This document shows, one piece after another, positions 1 through 7,630 of a stretch of 64,000 nt of DNA. The position numbers and the translations under genes are program-made. The notes under the pieces are model-generated. The model made no database searches, was not told the origin of the DNA, and worked only from the letters and a program-made list of their open reading frames with translations. Numbering within the stretch: position 1 is the stretch's first letter; every line of letters starts with the position of its first letter. The stretch is from Candidatus Leptovillus affinis (GTDB lineage: Bacteria; Chloroflexota; Anaerolineae; Promineifilales; Promineifilaceae), in NCBI GenBank assembly GCA_016705235.1, contig JADIYP010000001.1:1178001-1242000 (forward strand). Reading direction: 5' to 3'.

Positions 1-663
1 GCTGCTGTCATGGCGTATTTGAGTGTTGAGTCTGCCCAGAAAGCTCCATAAGAAAAAGCCGCCAACGAGGATAACGATAACGGCCGGAATGGTGACAAAA
101 GTCACCAGGAGTTTGGTGCGCACGCGTAAACGCCGGTATTGCACCAATAAAATCAATACAAATCCGGCTGCGGCAAACCCCAGACCGAAGAGCGGCAGGG
201 GGGAATAGACGGGGGCCAGACGTTCAATCGGGATAAAGAGATCGAGCAAGATGGAGGCAATGCCGACGAGTGCGCTGACGCCTACCCAAAAATTAGCGAG
301 CTTGTCGGGCAGCGTTTGCGCGGATATGCCCACGACAATAAACACAGCCAGGATGGCCAGAGAAGTGGCGCGGTTGGCGGCAATGAACGGCACGTAAAAA
401 ACTACCAGCATGAGCGTGGTAAATAAAAGAGAAATGCCGAGTAGGTGGCGTTCGTGCCGGCTTAACCACACACTGACCCAGGTGCTGATAGCGAACAGGA
501 CAATGAGGAGGAGGGCGATGTATATTTGCCAATTAATGGGAACGGCCGGATCGAGGGTCTGGTAGGTTAAAAAGGCGGCGCCGAATGTGGCTATGATCGC
601 CAGAACGAGTGATAGCCAGAACGATTTTCGGACCTGGGCTGCTGTCGTAATTTCTGCTTCCAT
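1..663 (-). CDS. Polytopic membrane sensor, N-terminal part (runs off left edge)
   Basis: An open frame of 221 codons starts at 663 and is still open at base 1, so only the N-terminus is present. It begins MEAEITTAAQVRKSFW. I see about seven hydrophobic segments, near residues 16-36, 43-66, 74-96, 99-115, 126-145, 157-177 and 185-210. The last one follows a basic RTKLLVTF motif, the usual entry to an extracytoplasmic sensor plus HAMP module in receptors, so a sensory domain probably follows beyond the window. It starts one base after the stop of the preceding receptor gene (TGA, one base, ATG), with a GGAG about 8 bases upstream, which implies translational coupling. By context it is a third receptor in the same cluster. 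The output domain is not visible. Confidence 0.75.
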   Translation of the reverse strand, partial: MEAEITTAAQVRKSFWLSLVLAIIATFGAAFLTYQTLDPAVPINWQIYIALLLIVLFAISTWVSVWLSRHERHLLGISLLFTTLMLVVFYVPFIAANRATSLAILAVFIVVGISAQTLPDKLANFWVGVSALVGIASILLDLFIPIERLAPVYSPLPLFGLGFAAAGFVLILLVQYRRLRVRTKLLVTFVTIPAVIVILVGGFFLWSFLGRLNTQIRHDSS

Positions 664-664
664 A

Positions 665-2518
665 TCAGTTTCTCCGCGTATGAGAGGAGGAGTCGCTTGT
701 TAGTTCGGCACGGCCGTTTCCCTCAATAACATCGTGCCCTAGCTGTACGGTGGTTCTTTGGGCATTGATGGCCAGGCCAATTTCGCGGGCCGCCACCCTG
801 AGAACAGTGTCAATATCTCCCGCTGACCGAATGCGCTGATTGATCTCATTGATGGTTATTTCACGGTCGATCCGCGCTTGCACTTGTTCGTGCAGTTGGG
901 CATTATGCAGGGCGATGGCTACCTGGGAGGCAATCGACTGGAGGATTTTGGCGTCTTCTTCATCCAACCCGTTCACGCTGTTTTGCTGCACATCCAGAAC
1001 GCCCAGAACCTCGGAACGATAAATAATGGGTACGGCCGCTTCCGATTTTGTGTCGGGCAGCAGGGGGTTGGGCAGCCAGTTTGCCACCTGCAGCACATCG
1101 GGCACCATGACGAGTTCCCCGCTGTCGGCTGCTTGCCCTACCAGCCCGCGCCCCAGAAGTATTTTATGCCCCTTCGCCAGCATCATTTTTCCGGCCGTGC
1201 CCGTGCCGCCAGCCATGATCAGTTCGTTGGTGGATTTATCCAGCACATAAATATGCACATGGTAATAATCGAAGGCCTTGCTAACTTGTTCGACAACCTC
1301 GGCGACCAATTGATTTTGCGCCAGGATGTTGGAGAGCCGCTGGCTGATTTCCATGCTGGTTTCCAGCGCGTGCGTGCGTTGGTTGACGCGTTGTTCCAGG
1401 TTGTCTAGCATTTCTTTCAAGTTTTCGGTCATCACGTTGAAGTCTTTAGCCAGGATGCCCAATTCGTCGTTGCTGGCGACGGGAACGATGCGGTTTAAAT
1501 CGCCGCTGGCTATAGCTGTGGAGGCTTCGGTCAGGTCTTGAATGGGGTGCAGGATACGGGTGGTGATGAAGACCAGGCCGGCGCCGACAACGACGAGGGA
1601 AAAGAGGGAGAGGACGGCCGTTGTCACAACTTTCTCTGTTTGCGCCTGCAGGATACTCGTTCGGTCGGTCACAATTTCTAGCACGCCGATGATATTCTGC
1701 GAAAAATCATACAAAGGCACGCTGTAAATTGCGTATTCAGTGTTGTTGACTTTGATGTCATTGCTAAGAATCGGCTGGTTGGTTAGCACCTGGTCATAAA
1801 CGGCCGTCGGCGCAAAAAATGGCGTTTCCAGCGTAGACGCCTGCAAAATCAGCTCTTCTGTCGGGCCGACCGCATCGGCCACAGCGCCGGTGAAGGTGGC
1901 GATTTCGGCCGGTTCACGCCGCAGCAATATCTGCCAATCGACGCCATACTGATTTTTTAGGTCGGCTAATAATTTCTGGTCTACGTTTAAACCAAACTCC
2001 ACTGTGCCAATGTGGTTGTTTTGGTAATTCACCGGAACGACCCCGCGCATCCCTAACCCGCCGCGACCGATCTCCAGGCCGCTAACCGGTTGATTGGTCG
2101 CGTTGGCCTCTAACACAGTAAACCGAAAGGTGGAAAGATCGTCGCCAAAGCTGTCTAGTTGGTGCAGCCGCAAAAATGATGTGGCCGGCGGCAGGTGGAA
2201 TTGGCTTTGTGGGATGTCGAACTCTTCGTCCAAAGCCAGGTAGGCGGGTAAGGTGAGTTCAGTTAACCGGCCTCGATCTTTGGCGGCAAACGCAGCTTCT
2301 ACTTCGGGATTTTGGGCCGTTTCCATCGCCAGCGCCACAGCAAACGACTCCATGGCTTGCAGCCGGCTCTGCCATGTCTGGAACAGGAATTCCATGCTGC
2401 TTTGTTCGTTGGCGGCGCTGACGCGCAAGTCGTTTTGGGCTTGCACAAGAAGTAAGCCCAAAAACCCTATCCCCAGGATAAGTAAGGTAGGTAGAAGCAC
2501 TTTTCGGGTAATTGTCAT
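665..2518 (-). CDS. dCache-HAMP-GAF membrane receptor without kinase domain
   Basis: A 617-residue receptor. A TM helix at about 7-28 is followed by an extracytoplasmic region of about 270 residues carrying the SGLEIGRGGLGMRGVVPV signature of double-Cache sensors (dCache_3-like). A second TM lies near 302-323, then HAMP, a coiled coil (EQRVNQRTHALE) and one GAF domain (about 400-555, including GRGLVGQA and VLGVLDVQ). The protein ends about 60 residues into what looks like the start of another GAF (INQRIRSAGDIDTVLRVAAREIG). No HisKA, HATPase, GGDEF or MCP signalling domain is present. GGAG lies 9 bases before the ATG. It is second of three receptors in tandem behind a substrate-binding lipoprotein. 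The ligand and the signalling partner are unknown. Confidence 0.85.
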   Translation of the reverse strand: MTITRKVLLPTLLILGIGFLGLLLVQAQNDLRVSAANEQSSMEFLFQTWQSRLQAMESFAVALAMETAQNPEVEAAFAAKDRGRLTELTLPAYLALDEEFDIPQSQFHLPPATSFLRLHQLDSFGDDLSTFRFTVLEANATNQPVSGLEIGRGGLGMRGVVPVNYQNNHIGTVEFGLNVDQKLLADLKNQYGVDWQILLRREPAEIATFTGAVADAVGPTEELILQASTLETPFFAPTAVYDQVLTNQPILSNDIKVNNTEYAIYSVPLYDFSQNIIGVLEIVTDRTSILQAQTEKVVTTAVLSLFSLVVVGAGLVFITTRILHPIQDLTEASTAIASGDLNRIVPVASNDELGILAKDFNVMTENLKEMLDNLEQRVNQRTHALETSMEISQRLSNILAQNQLVAEVVEQVSKAFDYYHVHIYVLDKSTNELIMAGGTGTAGKMMLAKGHKILLGRGLVGQAADSGELVMVPDVLQVANWLPNPLLPDTKSEAAVPIIYRSEVLGVLDVQQNSVNGLDEEDAKILQSIASQVAIALHNAQLHEQVQARIDREITINEINQRIRSAGDIDTVLRVAAREIGLAINAQRTTVQLGHDVIEGNGRAELTSDSSSHTRRN

Positions 2519-2566
2519 GGGATGATCTCCAAGGGTTGCTGCCGGGAGTCGTTTTGGTTTATTTTG

Positions 2567-4099
2567 TTAGACCGGTTGTTCATCTGTCTGTTTGTTTTGT
2601 TCGGTCAGTTGCCCGTTGTTGGGGGTTGGGGACTCGGCGGATACGGCCGTTTGCAAGCGAATTCTGGTCTTTGCTGCTCCGGTCGCCTGACCAATTTCCC
2701 GAACAGCCACTTTCATGGCTGTTTCCATGTCTGTTGTACTCAAGATTTTTTGGTTGATGGCCCGAATCACGCCCTCACGGCGCGCGCGCTCTTCGGCCTG
2801 GGCGTAAAGCTGGGCATTTTGCAGGGCAATGGCTACCTGGTTGGCAATGGATTGCAGCAGGTCGACATCCGCCTGTTGTAGGCCTGCGCGGATATTGTGC
2901 TGGACATCAATGACGCCGAGTACATCTTCACCAATCTTAATGGGCACGGCCGTTTCTGCCTGTGTTTCTGGCAATAATGGGTTGGGCAGCCAATCTGGCG
3001 ATTGAGAAACATCTGTCACCAGGATTGGCTTGCCCAAAGACGCCGCCTGCCCTACCAGACCCTGCCCCGGCAGAATCTGATGCCTGTTGGCGAGCATTTC
3101 TTCGCCGGCATCACCTGTTCCACCCGCCAGTAACAGCCTGGATTTCTCGGTGTCAAACAAATAAACATGCGTGTGGTAATACCCAAAAGACGTGTTAATT
3201 TGCTTCACCACTTCTTGCACAAGCTGGTCACGATCCAAAATCGTTGTCAGTTGGCGGCTGACCTGGGTGCTGATGAGCAGCGCGCGCGTGCGGTCTTCCA
3301 CGCGCTGCTCCAATTCGCCATAAGAGGCGCGCAGCAGATTGGTCATCTCCACAAAGGACCGAGATAGTTCCCCGATTTCATCCTGATAGGTTAAGGGGGT
3401 AATTTCGCGGAAATCGCGCTGCGTAACGAGGCGTGTTTGGGCGATGAGGGCGTCTACGGGCCGGGTGATGCTGCGCATGACCCACAAGCCGGCCGTTGTC
3501 CCAACCACAACCGCCAGAATGACTGTGCCAATCCAGGTGAGGCGTAGGAAATTTTGAGCTTCTACGGATTGGGTGACAGCCAGGTTCACATCTTCTTGAA
3601 TGTAAGACCGGAACTGCGCCAGACTTTCGTCGAAGCGGCGCTGAAGGGAACTCATTTCGGTGTGCCGGATAACCTGGGCTTGCGACCAACGGCCGTCTTG
3701 GGCAACGGCCGTTATCTCATTCACCGAATCCGCTAACTGCGAACCTAACAACTGCGCCGTTTCCGCTGCCGCCAGATCACGTTCGTTTAGTCCTGGCAGG
3801 TCCGACACGGCCGCCAGATGCTGGCTGTAGGTGTCTAGCAGTATCTCCAAATCACTTAAAATGGCGCTGCCTGTCTGGCGAGTCAGCAGCATCCGATCCA
3901 CCGTTGCCGTCACAGAAGCCCACGATCTTTCCAGGTCTGCCAGGTCGTTAAACTGTTGCAGGCCGATTTGCGTCTCAGAAATTGTGCGCGAGACAGAACT
4001 GGCAAACGCCAGCCCCAGGCCGCTGGAAAGCAGCACCAACAACCCAATCAGCAGAAAACCCAGGCCAATCCGCTGTCCCAGGGAAAGATTTCGTATCAT
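2567..4099 (-). CDS. 4HB-type sensor-HAMP-GAF membrane receptor without kinase domain
   Basis: About 510 residues from the ATG at 4099, which has CAGGAG 8 bases upstream. A longer frame with a TTG start at 4138 exists but is less likely. TM1 (LGFLLIGLLVLLSSGLGLAF) is followed by a mostly helical periplasmic region of about 150 residues resembling the four-helix-bundle MCP sensor fold. TM2 (TWIGTVILAVVVGTTAGLWV), HAMP, a coiled coil and a GAF domain follow. The GAF closely resembles that of the next gene (GGTGDAGEEML, LPNPLLPETQ, DVLGVIDVQ). As in that gene, the protein stops just inside a second GAF-like segment. No catalytic output domain is visible. The shared GAF plus truncated tail suggests the two genes arose by duplication with exchange of the sensor. 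Confidence 0.85.
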   Translation of the reverse strand: MIRNLSLGQRIGLGFLLIGLLVLLSSGLGLAFASSVSRTISETQIGLQQFNDLADLERSWASVTATVDRMLLTRQTGSAILSDLEILLDTYSQHLAAVSDLPGLNERDLAAAETAQLLGSQLADSVNEITAVAQDGRWSQAQVIRHTEMSSLQRRFDESLAQFRSYIQEDVNLAVTQSVEAQNFLRLTWIGTVILAVVVGTTAGLWVMRSITRPVDALIAQTRLVTQRDFREITPLTYQDEIGELSRSFVEMTNLLRASYGELEQRVEDRTRALLISTQVSRQLTTILDRDQLVQEVVKQINTSFGYYHTHVYLFDTEKSRLLLAGGTGDAGEEMLANRHQILPGQGLVGQAASLGKPILVTDVSQSPDWLPNPLLPETQAETAVPIKIGEDVLGVIDVQHNIRAGLQQADVDLLQSIANQVAIALQNAQLYAQAEERARREGVIRAINQKILSTTDMETAMKVAVREIGQATGAAKTRIRLQTAVSAESPTPNNGQLTEQNKQTDEQPV

Positions 4100-4170
4100 A
4101 GCCAGCTCCTGCGGCATTTGTGATGAGAAGATCGACAAATCATAAGTCAGCGCACTTTTTGTTCAGACCA

Positions 4171-4206
4171 GACCCTAAGGGTTCTCGAACTCAAACCCTC
4201 AGGGTC
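4171..4206. repeat. Hairpin repeat, GACCCTAAGGGTT family, short copy
   Basis: Arms gaccctaagggtt and aaaccctcagggtc flank a short loop between the binding-protein gene and the first receptor gene. It belongs to the family also found at 5357, 17791, 37819 and 48676, with the interior shortened here. It may act as an intra-operon hairpin that lowers readthrough from the binding protein into the receptors. Confidence 0.7.
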
Positions 4207-4261
4207 ATCTTAGAGAAACCTGACAAACTCATTTGCGCAGCCTGTCAGGGTTTGCATTTAC

Positions 4262-5203
4262 CTAATGTGTAACCAGGGCAAGATCAACCGCAATGGTTTC
4301 CGGGATTGTTTCGCCTTGCAGATGTTTGACGGCGTTTTCAATGCCCAGACGTCCCATTTCCGCCGGCTGCTGGGCTATGGTCCCGGCCAGGGAACCGGTT
4401 TCCAGCGCTGCAATGGCATCGTCTACCGCGTCGAACCCCATGAATCGGATGTCGCGCAGACGGCCGGCTTCTTCGGCGGCGGCAATGGCGCCCAGGATCA
4501 TTTCGTCGTTGTGGGCAAAGACACCGGCGATTTTGGGATTGTCGGCCAAAATTTGGGCGAACACGTCATGCCCTTCCTGGCGGTTAAAATTGGCGACTTC
4601 CTTGACTACGACTGTGATGTTGGGATAAGCGGCGATGGCTTCGTTGAACCCTGCGCCGCGATCTTGCGCGGCCGATGTGCCCTCGATGCCTTCCAGTTCT
4701 ACCACGTTGCCTTCATTTCCTAACAATTCGGCCAGATAATCACCGGCCATTTTGCCGCCGGCCACGTTGTCTGAGGCGATGTGCGAGACGATGGCGTCGG
4801 ATTCGATGCTGCGGTCTACGCTGAGAACGGCAATGCCGGCTGCGGCTGCGGCGTTGATTTTGTCTGCCACGCCGGCGCCGTCAACGGCCGTTATCACAAT
4901 CGCATCCACACCCTGATCAATCATTTCCTGAATTTGCTCATTCTGCGTCGCCAGGTCATTTTTGGCTTCGCGGATAATCAATTCGGCTTTCAACCGGTTG
5001 GCTGCTTCGCTGGCCCCTTCTTCAATTGTCTTAAAGAAAGTCGCGTCTTCCGGCATAAGCAGGGCAATGCGCAGCGTTTGGGCGGCGTCATCGGTCTGAG
5101 CATCTTCTGGCACGGCCGTATCAGAAGTGCAGCTTGCCAAACTGAAGCCTAAAATTAGAACCAAACTGAACACTATCTTGGTTAACGATTTTTTACCAAA
5201 CAT
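4262..5203 (-). CDS. Sugar-type periplasmic-binding lipoprotein (LacI-like fold)
   Basis: A 313-residue protein. The signal peptide ends in a lipobox (FSLASC, Cys near residue 25), so it is a lipid-anchored extracytoplasmic protein. The mature part has the type I periplasmic-binding fold of ribose and galactose binding proteins (Peripla_BP_4): LRIALLMPEDATFFKTI, EMIDQGVDAIVITAVDG, VLSVDRSI, a DNVAGGKMAGDYL segment, FAHNDEMILGAIAA, and GFDAVDDAI followed by GTIAQQPAEMGRLGIE. GGAG lies 7 bases before the ATG at 5203. No permease or ATPase gene is adjacent. The next three genes are membrane receptors, so a role as ligand-capture subunit for signalling is as likely as transport. The ligand cannot be assigned. 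Confidence 0.88.
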   Translation of the reverse strand: MFGKKSLTKIVFSLVLILGFSLASCTSDTAVPEDAQTDDAAQTLRIALLMPEDATFFKTIEEGASEAANRLKAELIIREAKNDLATQNEQIQEMIDQGVDAIVITAVDGAGVADKINAAAAAGIAVLSVDRSIESDAIVSHIASDNVAGGKMAGDYLAELLGNEGNVVELEGIEGTSAAQDRGAGFNEAIAAYPNITVVVKEVANFNRQEGHDVFAQILADNPKIAGVFAHNDEMILGAIAAAEEAGRLRDIRFMGFDAVDDAIAALETGSLAGTIAQQPAEMGRLGIENAVKHLQGETIPETIAVDLALVTH

Positions 5204-5356
5204 TTTTTCTCCTTTTCAGTCAAATTGGGCCAGGGATATCAAGAATTTGCGGGAAGTAGACTATGTTGCCTGATTGCCTTAATTCTATCTGGCGTTACTT
5301 TGATCCTGAATGGTACTTTTGGTAATCGATCCGTAGCTGCGCAGGTTTCTCTGGCG

Positions 5357-5416
5357 AGACCCCAAGGGTTTGATACCCCAATAATCCAAATTCTCAGGAG
5401 CAAACCCTTGGGGTCT
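5357..5416. repeat. Hairpin repeat, AGACCC(T/C)AAGGGTTTG family
   Basis: Perfect 16-bp arms, agaccccaagggtttg at 5357-5372 and caaacccttggggtct at 5401-5416, enclose 28 bases. Similarity to the copy at 48676-48733 (opposite strand) extends outside the hairpin (caggt.tctctggc..gaccc) and into the loop (tgatacccc..aat..aaattctca), giving a dispersed unit of about 90 bp. Confidence 0.9.
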
Positions 5417-5462
5417 ATATGGTTACATCGGTCGGTCCCTTGGTGTGGGGAGCCTATACGGT

Positions 5463-5478
5463 TATTGGTTTACCAATA
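5463..5478. promoter_or_regulatory. 16-bp palindrome upstream of the binding-protein gene
   Basis: tattggtttaccaata is a 7-bp inverted repeat around a TT centre. It sits 260 bp before the binding-protein gene in a 454-bp gap that otherwise holds two repeat-family hairpins. An operator for a LacI- or TetR-type repressor is possible. Nothing else supports it. Confidence 0.3.
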
Positions 5479-5603
5479 CGTGGATTTACGATCTGCTTAC
5501 GCTACGAGCCGATCATAACACAGAGTGTAGGAGGAGGCGTGAAGAATGCGTGACAGTGGACTGGAGAAGGATGGGAAAATAGTACCTTTACGGCCGATTT
5601 TCC

Positions 5604-5647
5604 GTGATGCGTGATGCGCAATTCGTTGGGTGCGCATCACGCATCAC
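5604..5647. repeat. GTGATGCGTGAT-family hairpin after msrA
   Basis: Perfect 17-bp arms, gtgatgcgtgatgcgca at 5604-5620 and tgcgcatcacgcatcac at 5631-5647, are followed by one further gcatcac unit that runs to the msrA stop codon (5658-5660). Related hairpins occur at 14094, 27400 and 31232. Its position right after the stop suggests a transcript-end structure. Confidence 0.85.
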
Positions 5648-5657
5648 GCATCACGCA

Positions 5658-6221
<564 letters not shown>

Positions 6222-6248
6222 GGTTTATTTACTCCTGAGGGAAAGATT

Positions 6249-6276
6249 TGACGCAAAGGCGCAGAGGCGCAAAGGG
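6249..6276. repeat. GCGCAAAG-type short tandem repeat
   Basis: gacgcaaaggcgcagaggcg followed by caaagg is an 8-bp periodic run just upstream of msrA. Similar short runs are common intergenic repeats in many bacteria. No function is inferred. Confidence 0.5.
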
Positions 6277-6352
6277 TTAAAGTGTTGGGGTTGATTGTAG
6301 CGGAGAGTGGCGGAATGGGGGTGGGTGTTTAGGGAATGTTAAGTTGGGGGAG

Positions 6353-6385
6353 AGATTTGTCAAATCTTCAAGATTTGACAAATCT
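6353..6385. terminator. 15-3-15 hairpin with self-complementary arms
   Basis: agatttgtcaaatct, loop tca, agatttgacaaatct: a perfect 15-bp inverted repeat in which each arm is itself almost palindromic. It begins 7 bases after the stop of the gene at 6393-7046. Copies of the same design follow the stops at 7631, 10694 and 32870. There is no U-tract, so an mRNA 3'-end stabiliser or DNA cruciform is as plausible as an intrinsic terminator. Confidence 0.75.
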
Positions 6386-6392
6386 CAACCAT

Positions 6393-7046
6393 CTACGCCA
6401 CGACCCAGCCGAGCTGCTCTAGCTGCTGCGGGGAGGCGGACAGGGCGATTTCGGCGATGACTTTGTAGTCGACCAGCCATTGGTTTAGTTCGTCTAGTTT
6501 GGCGTCGCGGAGTTGGGTGGCTTCCTGCGCTTGGCCGCGCTCTATATCTTGCAGTTCGCTGGCGTCGGCGACTGCTTCCACCAGGGATAGTTCGGCTTCC
6601 AGTCGGGCCTGGGTATAGCTGTAGGCGGTCATGGCGGCGATGAAGGTTGGCTCGCGCAGCAGGTTGTTATAGAAACGGCGCGCCTGATCCAACCAGCCGC
6701 TCAGGCTTTGTTTGCGGATGCCGCTGAGGCCCAGAGCGTTCCGCGCGGTTTCTTTGTCGCGGAAGGCGATGCGGGCGATTTTGAGGGCGGTGCTGTAGGC
6801 GCGGGCGGCCTCGTCCCAGGCTTTTTGTACGGTTTGGGTTGCTTCGTACTGTTCGCCATATTTTAGCGCCTGCTGATCTGTGAGGGTGCGCGCCTCGGCA
6901 TGGAGGGCGCGGGCGGCTTCCATGCGGGCCTGGTCGTAGCCGAAGGGGGTAACGGCCGTCAGGATTTGCGGATTTGACAGGGTGTTGTTGATGGCTTGTT
7001 CGGCGTCTAATAAGCGTTGTGCAATACTTTTTGTTGGTCTTGTCAT
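6393..7046 (-). CDS. Helical protein with two internal repeats, unknown function
   Basis: About 217 residues from the ATG at 7046 (MTRPTKSIAQRLLDAEQ), which has a strong GGGAGG 7-8 bases upstream. A longer frame continuing upstream into the minisatellite exists but lacks such a site. I do not recognise the family. It is predicted all-helical and soluble, with no signal peptide or TM. Two segments resemble each other: SNPQILTAVTPFGYDQARMEA near residue 20 and REPTFIAAMTAYSYTQARLEA near residue 125, each followed by Ala/Glu-rich helices, so it looks like a tandem duplication of a unit of about 100 residues. No Cys or metal motif is seen. Its neighbours give no functional hint. Confidence 0.75.
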   Translation of the reverse strand: MTRPTKSIAQRLLDAEQAINNTLSNPQILTAVTPFGYDQARMEAARALHAEARTLTDQQALKYGEQYEATQTVQKAWDEAARAYSTALKIARIAFRDKETARNALGLSGIRKQSLSGWLDQARRFYNNLLREPTFIAAMTAYSYTQARLEAELSLVEAVADASELQDIERGQAQEATQLRDAKLDELNQWLVDYKVIAEIALSASPQQLEQLGWVVA

Positions 7047-7225
7047 GATAAACCTCCCATTAGATTGATAAGTGCCCCAACTGGGCTGTAAATTGACCGA
7101 ATCGGGCTGGCGTTTAGCGCAACAAGGTTGAAAAACAATTTCCTTTAGGCAAAACGTAACCGAATCGGCTAAAAACGAGAGAATTTGCTGATTATTCAGC
7201 AAAAAGTTGTTGTTTGATTGTTGGT

Positions 7226-7448
7226 TAGACTCGTTTAGTCGCTGCTTAGACTTGTTTGGTTGCTGCTTAGACTCGTTTGGTCGCTGCTTAGACTTGTTTA
7301 GTCGCTGCTTAGGCTCATTTAGTCGCTGCTTAGGCTTGTTTAATCGCTGCTTAGGCTCGTTGAATCATTGCTTGGACTTATTTGATGATTGCTTAAGCTT
7401 GTTTGGCGATTGCTTAGGCTCTTTTGATGATTGCTTGCACTTGTTATG
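7226..7448. repeat. 21-bp minisatellite, about 11 degenerate copies
   Basis: About eleven units of 21 bp with the approximate consensus tagactcgtttagtcgctgc plus t. Variation is concentrated at fixed positions and increases to the right. Because 21 is a multiple of 3, a frame stays open on the plus strand from a TTG at 7207 (83 codons, a Cys every seventh residue, LDSFSRC type). A partly open minus frame reads as KQRLNES heptads and joins in frame the gene at 6393-7046. No convincing ribosome-binding site supports translation of either. It lies in the upstream region of that gene. Confidence 0.85.
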
Positions 7449-7507
7449 CTGCTGTTAATTGTTCTGGCGGAATTTTAGTGGGGGAACGGCCGTTCTCGCT
7501 ATAGTAA

Positions 7508-7540
7508 AAAATGGACTATTCTTTAAGAATGGTCCATTTT
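7508..7540. terminator. Near-perfect 16-bp hairpin
   Basis: aaaatggac t attctt / aagaat g gtccatttt forms one long stem with a single T.G mismatch and a 1-base loop, in the 180-bp gap between the minisatellite and the broken gene at 7631. No gene points clearly into it. Confidence 0.6.
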
Positions 7541-7595
7541 GGCGGCGGGTGATGGGGGAGGAAGAAGACGGCCGTTTGGTTTGTGTTACGCCCCA

Positions 7596-7628
7596 AGATT
7601 TGTCAAATCTTCAAGATTTGACAAATCT
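7596..7628. terminator. 15-3-15 hairpin with self-complementary arms
   Basis: Identical in sequence to the hairpin at 6353-6385 (arms agatttgtcaaatct and agatttgacaaatct, loop tca). It starts 2 bases after the stop of the broken gene ending at 7631. Confidence 0.75.
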
Positions 7629-7630
7629 GC

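Noticed and set aside
6249..6276. GCGCAAAG periodic run considered as a CRISPR remnant
   Set aside because: Units are contiguous, without spacers, and only three in number.
7207..7458. 83-codon Cys-rich heptad frame on the plus strand
   Set aside because: It starts with TTG, has no ribosome-binding site and is explained by a 21-bp minisatellite; kept only as a repeat.
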